Shown here piece by piece: positions 8,747-20,560 of a DNA stretch of 64,000 nt (position 1 is its first letter; every line of letters starts with the position of its first letter). Under the pieces are notes generated by a model that saw only the letters and a list, made by a program, of their open reading frames with translations, was not told where the DNA came from and did not search any database. Both the position numbers and the translations under genes were made by a program. Origin of the DNA: Truepera sp. GTDB taxonomy: Bacteria; Deinococcota; Deinococci; Deinococcales; Trueperaceae. Location: contig JAVSMU010000001.1 of NCBI GenBank assembly GCA_032027045.1, positions 934,646 to 998,645 of the forward strand. The letters are read 5' to 3'.

Positions 8747-9775
8747 ATGTCCAGTGATTACGGCTACATCAACGCGCGCGTGCGCGGGATGAGGGCGAAG
8801 CTCCTGGGCCCACCCTTCTATCAAGCGGCGCTCGACGCCAGCGATTTTCGCGCCTTCACCTCCAGCCTGGCACAGACCCCGTACGTCAAAGAGTTGGAAG
8901 AGGCGCAGGCGCGTAGCACCGGCCTGGCCGCCGTGGACCACGCCGTGGCCAGGAACGTCTACCACACGGCGCATAGCCTCTTGACCTTCTCGGACGGGCA
9001 ACCCCGGGAACTCATCGGCCTGCTCCTCATGCGGTTCGACCTGGCCAACGTGAAGGCCATAGCCCGGGGCAAGCACGCGGGGAAGGGCCTGGAGGAGATC
9101 GAGGGCTCGCTGTTCCCCGCCGGTGAGTTGCGGCCCAGCCTGCTCGAGCAGGCCGCCATGGCCAGCGACATGGCCGCGGCCGCGCAGGTCCTGGCCGTCG
9201 CGCGCAGCGAAGTGACTTCGGCCTTCGTAAGGGCGGCTCGCCGCTATCAGAGCGACCCCGACCTCTACGCGCTCGAAGTGGCGCTCGACCAGGCTTACTA
9301 CGCGGCCATCCTCTCGCGCGCCGACGCCGCCGACGTGCCCAAGGCGCTCAAGCGCTACCTGCAACTCGAGGTGGACGCCGCCAACCTGCGCACGGCCCTC
9401 AAGATCCGCGGCAGGGCCCCCCAAGCGGCCGCCGACCTGTTCATCCGCGGGGGGCACGAGATCAAGCGCGCTGCCTTCGACGCCATCGTCAACGACCCCG
9501 AGGGCGCCGCTCTTGGCGTGCTGGCAGGCGGGTCGTTCGCCGCCGTCGCCGCCGCTGCTGCCGGCGAGAGCGGCCTGGGCGCCGCGGAGGCCGAGATCCG
9601 CAAGGTCCTCGACGCAAGCGCGCACCGCCTCTCGCTTGCCCCACTGAACATCGGCGTGGTCGTCGACTACTTGCGCCGGAAAGAGGCCGAGGCGGCGCAG
9701 CTGCGCCTCCTCGCGCGGGGCAAGTTCTACGGCGTCCCACGCGAGACGCTCGAACGGGAGCTGGCACATGCCTAA
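8747..9775 (+). CDS. atpC: V-type ATP synthase subunit C
   Basis: 342 residues, helical throughout. It opens with SSDYGYINARVRGMRAKLL, the usual start of the archaeal/Thermus C (AC39/d-like) subunit, a funnel-shaped socket linking the central stalk (D, F) to the L ring. A repeated three-lobed pattern is visible, with LLLMRFDLANVKAIARGKHAG and the similar YLQLEVDAANLRTALKIRGR. The 3' end overlaps the subunit F gene by 8 bases. Confidence 0.92.
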   Translation: MSSDYGYINARVRGMRAKLLGPPFYQAALDASDFRAFTSSLAQTPYVKELEEAQARSTGLAAVDHAVARNVYHTAHSLLTFSDGQPRELIGLLLMRFDLANVKAIARGKHAGKGLEEIEGSLFPAGELRPSLLEQAAMASDMAAAAQVLAVARSEVTSAFVRAARRYQSDPDLYALEVALDQAYYAAILSRADAADVPKALKRYLQLEVDAANLRTALKIRGRAPQAAADLFIRGGHEIKRAAFDAIVNDPEGAALGVLAGGSFAAVAAAAAGESGLGAAEAEIRKVLDASAHRLSLAPLNIGVVVDYLRRKEAEAAQLRLLARGKFYGVPRETLERELAHA

Positions 9776-10094
9776 GTTGCTCGTCCTGACCGACGCGGAG
9801 ACAGCCATCGGCTACCGGCTGGCCGGCGTAGAGGTGCGCGAGAGCGTCCCCGAGGACGCAGTCCACGCCTTGGAAGAGATCATCCACGACGACGCCTACG
9901 GACTGGTGGTGGTCGACGAGGGGCTCATCCACGACCCCGTGAAGGTCAGCGAGCGCGCCATGCGCGGCCGCGACCTGCCGGTGCTCCTCAGCGTGCCCAG
10001 CCTGGGCGCCGCGTTCGGCGCCGGCGACGACGCCGTCACCTACATCAAGGACCTGGTGCGAAGCGCCATCGGCTTCGACATCAAGTTGGAATAG
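9768..10094 (+). CDS. atpF: V-type ATP synthase subunit F
   Basis: 108 residues. The N-terminal part (MPKLLVLTDAETAIGYRLAGVEV) is the Rossmann-like half of the rotor subunit, followed by IIHDDAYGLVVVDEGL and a C-terminal helix that contacts subunit D in the central shaft and can regulate activity. It overlaps subunit C by 8 bases and is followed 15 nt later by the catalytic subunit gene. Confidence 0.93.
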   Translation: MPKLLVLTDAETAIGYRLAGVEVRESVPEDAVHALEEIIHDDAYGLVVVDEGLIHDPVKVSERAMRGRDLPVLLSVPSLGAAFGAGDDAVTYIKDLVRSAIGFDIKLE

Positions 10095-10109
10095 CGGGAG
10101 AAACGATAA

Positions 10110-11849
<1,740 letters not shown>

Positions 11850-11862
11850 GGCTAGGAGAGAG

Positions 11863-13287
11863 ATGAGCAGCAACTTACTCAAGAAGGTCTACAGCGAGGT
11901 CAGCTACGTCTCGGGGCCTCTACTGTTCCTGCAGAACGCCCCCGACCTCTCGTACAACGCCATCGTCCAGATCGAGGACGGAACGGGCCGCCTGCGCGGC
12001 GGCCAGGTCATCGAGGTCTCCAAGGAGTACACGGTGCTGCAGGTCTTCGAGGAGACCTCCGGCATCGACCTGTCGAGCACCACGGTCAGCCTGGTCGAGA
12101 ACGTCGCGCGCCTCGGCGTGGCCCGCGAGATGATCGGTCGGCGCTTCAACGGCGCCGGCAACCCCATCGACGGCCTGCCGCCCGTGATCGCCGACGAACG
12201 CCTTCCCATCGGCGGGGCCCCCATCAACCCCGTCGCGCGCAGCAAGCCCGAGGAGTTCATCCAGACGGGCATCTCCACCATCGACACCCTCATCAGCCTC
12301 GTGCGTGGCCAGAAGCTGCCCATCTTCTCGGGCTCCGGCCTCCCCGCCAACGAACTGGCGGCGCAGATCGCGCGGCAGGCCACCGTCATCGGCGAGGACA
12401 CCGAGTTCGCCGTGGTGTTCGCGGCCATGGGCGTCACGCAGCGCGAGCTGACGTTCTTCACCCAGGAGTTCGAGCGCACGGGCGCGCTGGCGCGCTCGGT
12501 CCTATTCCTGAACAAGGCGGACGACCCGGCGGTGGAGCGGCTCCTCACCCCGAAGATGGCCCTCACCGCCGCCGAGTACCTGGCGTTCGAGCACGGCTAC
12601 CACGTGCTGGTCATCCTCACCGACATGACCAACTACTGCGAGGCCCTCCGCGAGATCGGCGGGGCGCGCGAGGAGATCCCCGGACGCCGCGGTTACCCCG
12701 GCTACATGTACACGGACCTGGCGTCCATCTACGAACGCGCCGGCGTGGTCGAGGGGCTCAAGGGCTCCATCACCCAGCTGCCCATCCTCACCATGCCCGA
12801 CGACGACGTCACCCACCCCATCCCAGACCTCACGGGCTACATCACCGAGGGCCAGATCTACCTGGCGCGGCCGCTTCACAACAAGGGCGTCTACCCGCCC
12901 ATCAACCCGGGGCCTTCCCTCAGCCGACTGATGAACAACGGCATCGGCGAGGGCAAGACGCGCAAGGACCACAAGAACGTGGCCGACCAGCTCCAGGCCG
13001 CCTACGCCAACGGCCTCGACCTCAGGCGCCTCGTGGCCATCACGGGGGAGGACGCGCTCTCGGAGAACGACAAGCTCTACCTCGCGTTCGCCGACGAGTT
13101 CGAGCGCCGCTTCATCAACCAGGGCGGGGAGAACCGCTCCATCGAGGATTCGCTCGCCATCGCCTGGGCCATCCTGTCGCGGCTCCCGAAGAGCGAACTG
13201 ACGCGCCTCGCCAACGACCAGATCGACAAGTACTACGGGGCCAAGATGGACGAGCTGTGGGGCACGCTGCGCCAGGACAGGATCTGA
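11863..13287 (+). CDS. atpB: V-type ATP synthase non-catalytic subunit B
   Basis: 474 residues. The P-loop position reads [16 protein letters not shown], so the Lys-Ser/Thr pair is missing, as expected for the regulatory B subunit; Arg in the [22 protein letters not shown] region serves the neighbouring A site. Ribosome site AGGAGAG lies before the ATG. It follows subunit A by 13 nt. Confidence 0.97.
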   Translation: MSSNLLKKVYSEVSYVSGPLLFLQNAPDLSYNAIVQIEDGTGRLRGGQVIEVSKEYTVLQVFEETSGIDLSSTTVSLVENVARLGVAREMIGRRFNGAGNPIDGLPPVIADERLPIGGAPINPVARSKPEEFIQTGISTIDTLISLVRGQKLPIFSGSGLPANELAAQIARQATVIGEDTEFAVVFAAMGVTQRELTFFTQEFERTGALARSVLFLNKADDPAVERLLTPKMALTAAEYLAFEHGYHVLVILTDMTNYCEALREIGGAREEIPGRRGYPGYMYTDLASIYERAGVVEGLKGSITQLPILTMPDDDVTHPIPDLTGYITEGQIYLARPLHNKGVYPPINPGPSLSRLMNNGIGEGKTRKDHKNVADQLQAAYANGLDLRRLVAITGEDALSENDKLYLAFADEFERRFINQGGENRSIEDSLAIAWAILSRLPKSELTRLANDQIDKYYGAKMDELWGTLRQDRI

Positions 13288-13304
13288 GACGGAGGAGGTA
13301 GGCC

Positions 13305-13940
13305 ATGGCTGAGAACATCGCCCCGACCAGATCGAACCTCCTGCAGAGGCGCGACCAGGTCAAGCTCGCCATCCGCGGGGCAGACCTGCTCAAGCGCAAG
13401 CGAGACGCGCTGGTCGGCGAGTTCTTCGCGCTCGTCAAGTCGTCGCTCGAGGCCCGTCGCGAGCTTACCCGGGCGAGCCGCGAGGCGTACTTCGCCCTCT
13501 TCCTCGCGAACGCCTGGGACGGCCCGGAGGCGGTCGGCAGCCTGGCGCTTGCCCAGGAGAAGCACCTCGAGATCGAGCTCAAGATGGAGAACATCTTCGG
13601 CGTGAAGGTCCCGCTCGTGCAGCCCCCGACCTTCGACGACGCGCTGCCGTTCTCCCCCGTGGGGGCCGGCGCCTCCACCCTCGAGGCCGCACGCCAGTTC
13701 CGCAAGCTGGTGGAGGCCCTCGCCACGGTGGCGGCCACGGAGACGCGGCTGCGCAAGATCGGCGAAGAGATCAAGAAGACCAACCGGCGCGTGAACGCGC
13801 TCGAACAGCTGGTCATCCCCGGGATCAACTACGAGATCCGCCACATCCAGTCCGTGCTCGAGCAGCGCGCGCTGGAGGAAGTCACGACCCTCAAGCGCAT
13901 CAAGGCGAAGCTCGAAGCGCGCAACGAGGCGAGGGCCTGA
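13305..13940 (+). CDS. atpD: V-type ATP synthase subunit D (central shaft)
   Basis: 211 residues, two long helices that form the rotor shaft inside A3B3. The N-terminus IAPTRSNLLQRRDQVKLAIRGADLLKRKRDAL and C-terminal VNALEQLVIPGINYEIRHIQSVLEQRALEEVTTLKRIKAK (shown here in part) match the family. AGGAGG precedes the ATG. It is the last gene of the operon; an intrinsic terminator starts 57 nt downstream. Confidence 0.95.
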   Translation: MAENIAPTRSNLLQRRDQVKLAIRGADLLKRKRDALVGEFFALVKSSLEARRELTRASREAYFALFLANAWDGPEAVGSLALAQEKHLEIELKMENIFGVKVPLVQPPTFDDALPFSPVGAGASTLEAARQFRKLVEALATVAATETRLRKIGEEIKKTNRRVNALEQLVIPGINYEIRHIQSVLEQRALEEVTTLKRIKAKLEARNEARA

Positions 13941-13997
13941 ACTCTCGCGCCGGTGTAGTGCCGATTGAGTCGGCCGTCGTGATCGGTTCAGGTACGA

Positions 13998-14030
13998 GGA
14001 GCGCCCTTCGCTGGGCGCTCCCGGTTTTTT
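13998..14030 (+). terminator. Intrinsic terminator of the V-ATPase operon
   Basis: A perfect 9-bp stem, GGAGCGCCC / GGGCGCTCC with a six-base loop (13998-14021), is followed by CGG and six T residues (14025-14030). Confidence 0.88.
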
Positions 14031-14087
14031 GGCTGCCGATCTGGACGTACCGACCCGCCTGGCGACGGTGGCGCCTCGCCACGTTCT

Positions 14088-14115
14088 TTGACAGGACCAT
14101 GGGGTTCCGGATAAA
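14088..14115 (+). promoter_or_regulatory. Promoter of the amino-acid ABC transporter operon
   Basis: A perfect -35 TTGACA (14088-14093), a 16-bp spacer and a -10 GATAAA (14110-14115). The predicted start is near 14122, about 70 nt before the binding-protein gene. Confidence 0.6.
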
Positions 14116-14193
14116 GTTCGTTGGACCCCTCCAAACTCCCTTGGTAGGGGAGTCGAAAATCTAGTTCTCGCTTGACCCCAGGAAGGTGGATTC

Positions 14194-15219
14194 ATGGTTA
14201 GAACCATCCGTATCCTCGTCGCGCTAGCCCTATTGGTTGGTGCCAGTGCCGTATTCGCTGAGGGCCGACTCCAGGCCATCAAGGACCGTGGCGAGCTCCG
14301 CTGCGGCGTCAACTCCTCGCTCGCGGGCTTCGGCGTTCCCGATGCCCAAGGTAACTACCAGGGCTTCGACATCGACTTCTGCAAGGCCATCGCCGCGGCC
14401 GTCTTCGGCGACGCCTCCAAGGTCGTCTACCGTCCCCTCACCGCAGGCGAGCGCCCCACGGCCCTCCAGTCGGGCGAGATCGACGTGCTGATCCGCAACA
14501 CCACCCGCACGAGCAGCCGCGACACCGACTGGGGCGCCAACTTCGCCCCCACCACCTACTACGACGGCCAGGGTTTCATGGTGCGCAAGGACTCCGGCAT
14601 CAACAACCTCCAAGACTTCGAGGGCCGCTCCATCTGCGTGCAGTCCGGCACCACGACCGAGACCAACTTGGGCACCACCCTCGCCGGCCTCGGCGTGCAG
14701 TTCACGCCGGTCATCTTCGAGACCGCCCCGGTGCTCATCAAGGCCTACGACGACGGCCAGTGCGACGGTTGGACCACCGACACCTCGGGCCTCGTCTCCT
14801 ACCAGCTGAGCCTCCGCCAGCCGGACGATCACAAGATCCTCCCGATCGTCATCTCGAAGGAGCCCCTCGGGCCGGCCGTCCTCCACGGCGATGACCAGTG
14901 GTTCGACGTCGTCACCTGGACCGTCTTCGCCCTCTTCAACGCCGAGGAGTACGGCGTCACGCAGGCCAACGTCGACGAGATGCTGATCAGCGCCAAGGAC
15001 CCGCAGATCCTGCGCCTCCTGGGCGCCCCCGGCTCCGAGAGCTACGTGCAGGCCTTCGGCCTGAGCGCCGACGCCTTCTACCAGGCCATCAAGGCCGTGG
15101 GTAACTACGGCGAGATGTTCGAGCGCAACCTGGGCGCCGGCTCGGTGTTCGGGCTCGACCGTGGCCTCAACGCTCAGTACTACGAGGGCGGCCTCATCTA
15201 CGGCTACCCCTTCAACTAA
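14194..15219 (+). CDS. aapJ: General amino-acid ABC transporter, binding protein (AapJ-like)
   Basis: 341 residues with a signal peptide ending AVFA near residue 22, so the protein acts outside the membrane. RLQAIKDRGELRCGVNSSLAGFGVPDAQGNYQGFDIDFCKAIA is the typical opening of SBP family 3; the later DVLIRNTTRTSSRDTDWG and GRSICVQSGTTTETNL match the broad-specificity AapJ/BztA group. A strong ribosome site (AGGAAGGTGG) precedes the ATG. It heads an operon with two permeases and an ATPase, and a large hairpin follows its stop, a layout that usually allows more binding protein than membrane parts. Confidence 0.93.
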   Translation: MVRTIRILVALALLVGASAVFAEGRLQAIKDRGELRCGVNSSLAGFGVPDAQGNYQGFDIDFCKAIAAAVFGDASKVVYRPLTAGERPTALQSGEIDVLIRNTTRTSSRDTDWGANFAPTTYYDGQGFMVRKDSGINNLQDFEGRSICVQSGTTTETNLGTTLAGLGVQFTPVIFETAPVLIKAYDDGQCDGWTTDTSGLVSYQLSLRQPDDHKILPIVISKEPLGPAVLHGDDQWFDVVTWTVFALFNAEEYGVTQANVDEMLISAKDPQILRLLGAPGSESYVQAFGLSADAFYQAIKAVGNYGEMFERNLGAGSVFGLDRGLNAQYYEGGLIYGYPFN

Positions 15220-15232
15220 GGCCGGCTAGGTA

Positions 15233-15282
15233 ACCGCGGCGCCCGCGCGCGCAGCTTGAAACGCTCGCGCGGGCCCCGCGGT
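15233..15282 (+). promoter_or_regulatory. Large hairpin between binding-protein and permease genes
   Basis: ACCGCGG pairs with CCGCGGT (15233-15239 / 15276-15282) and GCCCGCGCG with CGCGCGGGC (15241-15249 / 15266-15274): 16 pairs with one C-C mismatch. Only a weak T-rich stretch follows (CCTTTGATT). It may protect the aapJ mRNA 3' end or end part of the transcripts. Confidence 0.7.
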
Positions 15283-15302
15283 CCTTTGATTGTCACCGGC
15301 AT

Positions 15303-15336
15303 CGTTGACCGAGCACCAGCGTTGATCGAGCACCAA
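15303..15336 (+). repeat. Two tandem 17-bp repeats
   Basis: CGTTGACCGAGCACCAG (15303-15319) is followed directly by CGTTGATCGAGCACCAA (15320-15336), with two differences. They lie between the hairpin and the first permease start; role unknown. Confidence 0.6.
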
Positions 15337-15380
15337 CGAATCATGACCGAACCGAAACCTAGCACCAGGGAAGCGAACCG

Positions 15381-17192
15381 ATGGTAGACGCACAACTGCC
15401 GCGCCGCTCCAAAGAGACGAGCGTGCCGTTCTGGCGCAACGTCAAGGTCATAGGCCTGCTGGCGCAGATAATCTTCGTCCTCGCCATCGTGGCCGGCATC
15501 GGTGTGCTGGTGAACAACGTCGTCACGGCCCTCGCCGCGGCGAATCTGCCGGCGGACTTCTCGTTCCTCACGAAGCCCGCGGGCATCCCCATCGCCGAGC
15601 GGCCCATCCCGTACGAGGTCACCGACACCTACGGCAGGGCACTGCTCATCGGCTTCCTCAACACGCTGAAGGTCGCCGTCGTCGGCGTGGTCGTAGCTAC
15701 TTTCCTGGGCGTGCTGTTCGGCGTCATGCGGCTTTCCACCAACTGGCTCACCCGCAACATCGCCAGCGTCTATATCGAGGTTCTGCGCAACATCCCCCTC
15801 GCCGTCCAGATCGTCTTCTGGTACTCGGCTATCTTGCTGCCTTTCCCGCCGCGCATCAGCGACCCCACGTCGCTGCCGGGCGGTATCTTGCTGTCGAACA
15901 TCGGGCTGGCGTTCCCCGCGCTCTACCCGACGTATCGCTTCTCCACGTGGATCCCATACCTCATCGCCGGCGTCTTACTGGCGGTCTTGGCCGCACTCTG
16001 GCGCCGCAACCGGCTCAGGCGCCTCGACGTCGTGGGCCGCGTCTGGCCCTACCCGGTCGTGACGTTCCTGCTCGTGGCCGGGGTCGGCCTAGGGCTGAGC
16101 TACGTGAATCCGAGCGTGCCCGACAACCTCGAGTTCACCTTCGAGGCCGACCGCGGACGCGGCACGACGGCCTTCGTCGAAGACGGCAAGAGCCGGGCGG
16201 CCGCCTTCGTTCCCGTGACCATCACGCTGCCGGAAGCAACGCTGACCACCACCAGCCAGAACCTGGTCGAGAGCCGCAAGGTCGTTCCCGGCACCGTCCG
16301 CTTCCCGCTGATAGGCAAGGACGAGGCGTCGTCGTTCGACGTGGCGTTCGCCGACCCAGCGGCGGCGGAGGAGAAGGGCCTGAAGCTGGCGTTCACCGAC
16401 TACCCCTCCATCGGCGCCGTCTACGCCGACCGCAACGGCAACGACAAGCTCGACCCGGGTGAGGACATCGATCCCGAGACGGGCCGCGGTTACGGCGGCG
16501 TGTCGGTGGTGATGACGCTCACCGACTTCCACCGCACGCTCGTCTCGGACCGCGACGGTCAGGTGCGGACGCCCCTCTTCAAGGCGGCCGCGGTGGCGCA
16601 GCAAGCCGACACGGGCCAGAGCGGCCTGCCGCGACCTGGCACGCGCTTCTCGGCCTTCGGGCCGCAGGCGGCCGAGGTGGAGAAGGCCAACCTCACCGCG
16701 GAAACTGAGATCCTGCCCGTGGGCGCGCTCGTCTGGAGCCGGGTGTACGTGCCGGTGACCAACTACGAGGGCGGCATGCGCTTCACGGTCAACTACCTGG
16801 CGCTGCTCCTCGCGCTCGTGATCTACACTTCGGCCTTCATCGCCGAGATCGTGCGCGGCGGCATCCTCGCCGTGCCCAAGGGCCAGCGGGAGGCCGCGCG
16901 CGCCATCGGCCTCTCCGGGTATCAGACGTTCACGCTCATCATCTTCCCGCAGGCCATGCGCATCGTGCTGCCACCCATGATCAGCCAGTACCTGAACCTC
17001 ACCAAGAACTCGTCGCTAGCCGCCCTGGCCGGTTACGCGGAACTCTTCGTCATCGCCAGCGTCATCAGCAACCAGACCGGCGCCGCCATCCCCATCGCCC
17101 TGCTGCTCGTCGGCGCCTACCTGAGCATCAGCCTCGCCTTCTCCGTGGTCCTCAACCAGGTCAACGCGCGGTTGGCCATCGTGGAGCGCTGA
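15381..17192 (+). CDS. aapQ: Amino-acid ABC transporter permease AapQ with inserted extracytoplasmic domain
   Basis: 603 residues, far longer than the roughly 400 usual for AapQ/BztB. The N-terminal membrane part (about 24-240) and the C-terminal part (about 459-603) with the ATPase-contact loop AEIVRGGILAVPKGQREAARAIGLSGYQTF are normal. Between them, residues about 240-458 form a hydrophilic domain that replaces a short loop. Within it, near residue 349, DRNGNDKLDPGED resembles an EF-hand/dockerin calcium loop (D-x-N-x-N-x-x-L-D-x-G-E). By topology this domain lies outside the membrane. The reading frame is continuous with normal codon use, so it is a real insertion rather than an assembly error. 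The ribosome site is weak (AGGGAAGCG). Confidence 0.9.
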   Translation: MVDAQLPRRSKETSVPFWRNVKVIGLLAQIIFVLAIVAGIGVLVNNVVTALAAANLPADFSFLTKPAGIPIAERPIPYEVTDTYGRALLIGFLNTLKVAVVGVVVATFLGVLFGVMRLSTNWLTRNIASVYIEVLRNIPLAVQIVFWYSAILLPFPPRISDPTSLPGGILLSNIGLAFPALYPTYRFSTWIPYLIAGVLLAVLAALWRRNRLRRLDVVGRVWPYPVVTFLLVAGVGLGLSYVNPSVPDNLEFTFEADRGRGTTAFVEDGKSRAAAFVPVTITLPEATLTTTSQNLVESRKVVPGTVRFPLIGKDEASSFDVAFADPAAAEEKGLKLAFTDYPSIGAVYADRNGNDKLDPGEDIDPETGRGYGGVSVVMTLTDFHRTLVSDRDGQVRTPLFKAAAVAQQADTGQSGLPRPGTRFSAFGPQAAEVEKANLTAETEILPVGALVWSRVYVPVTNYEGGMRFTVNYLALLLALVIYTSAFIAEIVRGGILAVPKGQREAARAIGLSGYQTFTLIIFPQAMRIVLPPMISQYLNLTKNSSLAALAGYAELFVIASVISNQTGAAIPIALLLVGAYLSISLAFSVVLNQVNARLAIVER

Positions 17193-17193
17193 T

Positions 17194-18411
17194 ATGACCG
17201 GCATGATCCCTCCCCGCCAGCCACCCGTAAAGACGCGGGGCTTCAGTTACTGGTTGCGCCACAACCTCTTCGACGGTCCCTTCAACTCGGTGCTCACCAT
17301 CTTGTCGGCCGCCATCGTCGCCTGGGCCGCCTACAACCTGGTCATGTTCATCTTCGTAGAGGCGTCCTGGGGTCAGGTCTGGCGCAACATGAAGCTCTTC
17401 GGCGTGTACCGCTACCCCATGGAGTTCCTCTGGCGACCGCTACTAGCCGTCGGGGTCATGATGGGCCTGATGGGCGTCATGGCGGGTGCCGGGGGGCGCA
17501 AGTCGATCGTCGGCAGCGCCTTCGTGGCCCTGCAGGGCTTCCTCGCGCTGGTCTCCATCGTGGCCATCATCTTCTGGCCTTCCGTGCGCTACTTGTGGCC
17601 CATGACGGTGGTCCTGGGCGGCATCGGCTACCTGCTCGGCGCGCGCTGGCCGCGGAGCACGACCAAACAGCTTCCATGGGCCTGGGGCGCCTGGCTCGTG
17701 TTGGGCTACCTGGTGCTCGCCGGCGTGTCCGGCGCCGGTCCGCTGACCAAGGTGCCCGTGCGCGACTGGGGCGGTTTCCTGCTCACGCTCATCCTCTTCA
17801 CCGGCATCGTGCCAAGCTTCCCCCTAGGCATCGCGCTGGCCCTGGGGCGCAACAGCAAGCTGCCGGCCATCAAGTACATCTGCATCGGCTTCATCGAGGT
17901 CGTCCGTGGCGCGCCGCTGATCATGTGGCTCTTCATCGCGTCACTGCTGCTTCCCCTGATCCTGAACGTCGACGCGCAGGCGCTACCGGCCATCATGCGC
18001 GCCTACGTGGCCATCACGCTGTTCTCGGCCGCCTACATGGCGGAGAACGTTCGCGGCGGCCTCCAGGCGGTGCCGCGCGGCCAGAGCGAGGCAGCGAGAG
18101 CGCTCGGCCTGTCTGGTTGGCAGACGATGCTGCTCATCGTCTTGCCCCAGGCCCTGCGCGCGGTGATACCGGCCATCGTCGGCCAGGCCATCGGGCTCTT
18201 CAAGGACACCTCGCTCGTCTTCATCGTCGGCCTCATCGACTTCTTCAAGGTGGGCGACATCGTTTCGGTTCAGCCGGAGGCACTCCTCGTTACGGGGGGC
18301 GTCAAACTCGAAGTGTTCTTGTTCATCGCGGCCATCTACTTCTTCTTCGCCTACCGCATGTCGATAGCCAGTCGGCAACTCGAGCGCAGGCTCGGCGTCG
18401 GGGAGCGATGA
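17194..18411 (+). CDS. aapM: Amino-acid ABC transporter permease AapM
   Basis: 405 residues, close to the usual AapM/BztC length, with about eight membrane helices. The coupling loop is AENVRGGLQAVPRGQSEAARALGLSGWQTM and the nearby GFIEVVRGAPLIMWLFIAS is the family signature. It forms the heterodimeric channel with AapQ for broad-range L-amino acids. Its ATG is 1 nt after the aapQ stop, so translation is probably coupled. Confidence 0.93.
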   Translation: MTGMIPPRQPPVKTRGFSYWLRHNLFDGPFNSVLTILSAAIVAWAAYNLVMFIFVEASWGQVWRNMKLFGVYRYPMEFLWRPLLAVGVMMGLMGVMAGAGGRKSIVGSAFVALQGFLALVSIVAIIFWPSVRYLWPMTVVLGGIGYLLGARWPRSTTKQLPWAWGAWLVLGYLVLAGVSGAGPLTKVPVRDWGGFLLTLILFTGIVPSFPLGIALALGRNSKLPAIKYICIGFIEVVRGAPLIMWLFIASLLLPLILNVDAQALPAIMRAYVAITLFSAAYMAENVRGGLQAVPRGQSEAARALGLSGWQTMLLIVLPQALRAVIPAIVGQAIGLFKDTSLVFIVGLIDFFKVGDIVSVQPEALLVTGGVKLEVFLFIAAIYFFFAYRMSIASRQLERRLGVGER

Positions 18412-18445
18412 GCGCTACAACAGCATCCAACGAGGGAGGTAACAC

Positions 18446-19231
<786 letters not shown>

Positions 19232-19283
19232 CGCCGACGTCTCGCCGAGCAGTTCATCACACCGGCCTTGCGCGCGGAAAACC

Positions 19284-19289
19284 TAGACT
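19284..19289 (+). promoter_or_regulatory. -10 box before the PilT/PilU leader ORF
   Basis: TAGACT is followed by 6 nt and then the ATG of a ten-codon ORF at 19296. The spacing predicts a leaderless transcript. No good -35 is seen. Confidence 0.45.
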
Positions 19290-19295
19290 AGGGTC

Positions 19296-19324
19296 ATGAG
19301 ACCAGTGACAGGAGGTGGGTCCCG

Positions 19325-19328
<4 letters not shown>
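19296..19328 (+). CDS. Short leaderless ORF coupled to the PilT/PilU gene
   Basis: ATG-initiated ORF of ten codons (MRPVTGGGSR). Its TGA overlaps the GTG start of the next gene (GTGA at 19325-19328), and its own sequence carries the AGGAGG ribosome site for that gene. A ribosome loading on the leaderless 5' end would finish exactly at the pilT start. It is too short to judge by coding statistics; existence is inferred from layout. Confidence 0.4.
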
Positions 19329-20491
<1,163 letters not shown>

Positions 20492-20495
20492 GCCC

Positions 20496-20560
20496 AGCCT
20501 GCAGGAGCCTAGCCTGCAGGAGCCTAGCCTGCAGGAGCCTGGCCTGCAGGAGCCTGGCCT
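20496..20560 (+). repeat. 15-bp minisatellite between pilT/pilU and folC
   Basis: Four 15-bp units, (A/G)GCCTGCAGGAGCCT, run from 20496 to 20555, with a partial fifth to 20560. The first three begin with A, the last two with G. Each unit contains the 8-bp palindrome CCTGCAGG. Read on the minus strand they encode the C-terminal Gln-Ala-Pro-Ala-Gly repeats of FolC and its stop codon. Confidence 0.9.

Noticed and set aside
13941-14193. Possible small gene between the V-ATPase and amino-acid transporter operons (68-codon frame at 13958)
   Set aside because: The stretch is filled by the terminator and a clear promoter; the frame runs through both and resembles no protein.
20496-20560. Possible CRISPR array
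   Set aside because: Units are only 15 bp, directly joined with no spacers; it is a minisatellite.
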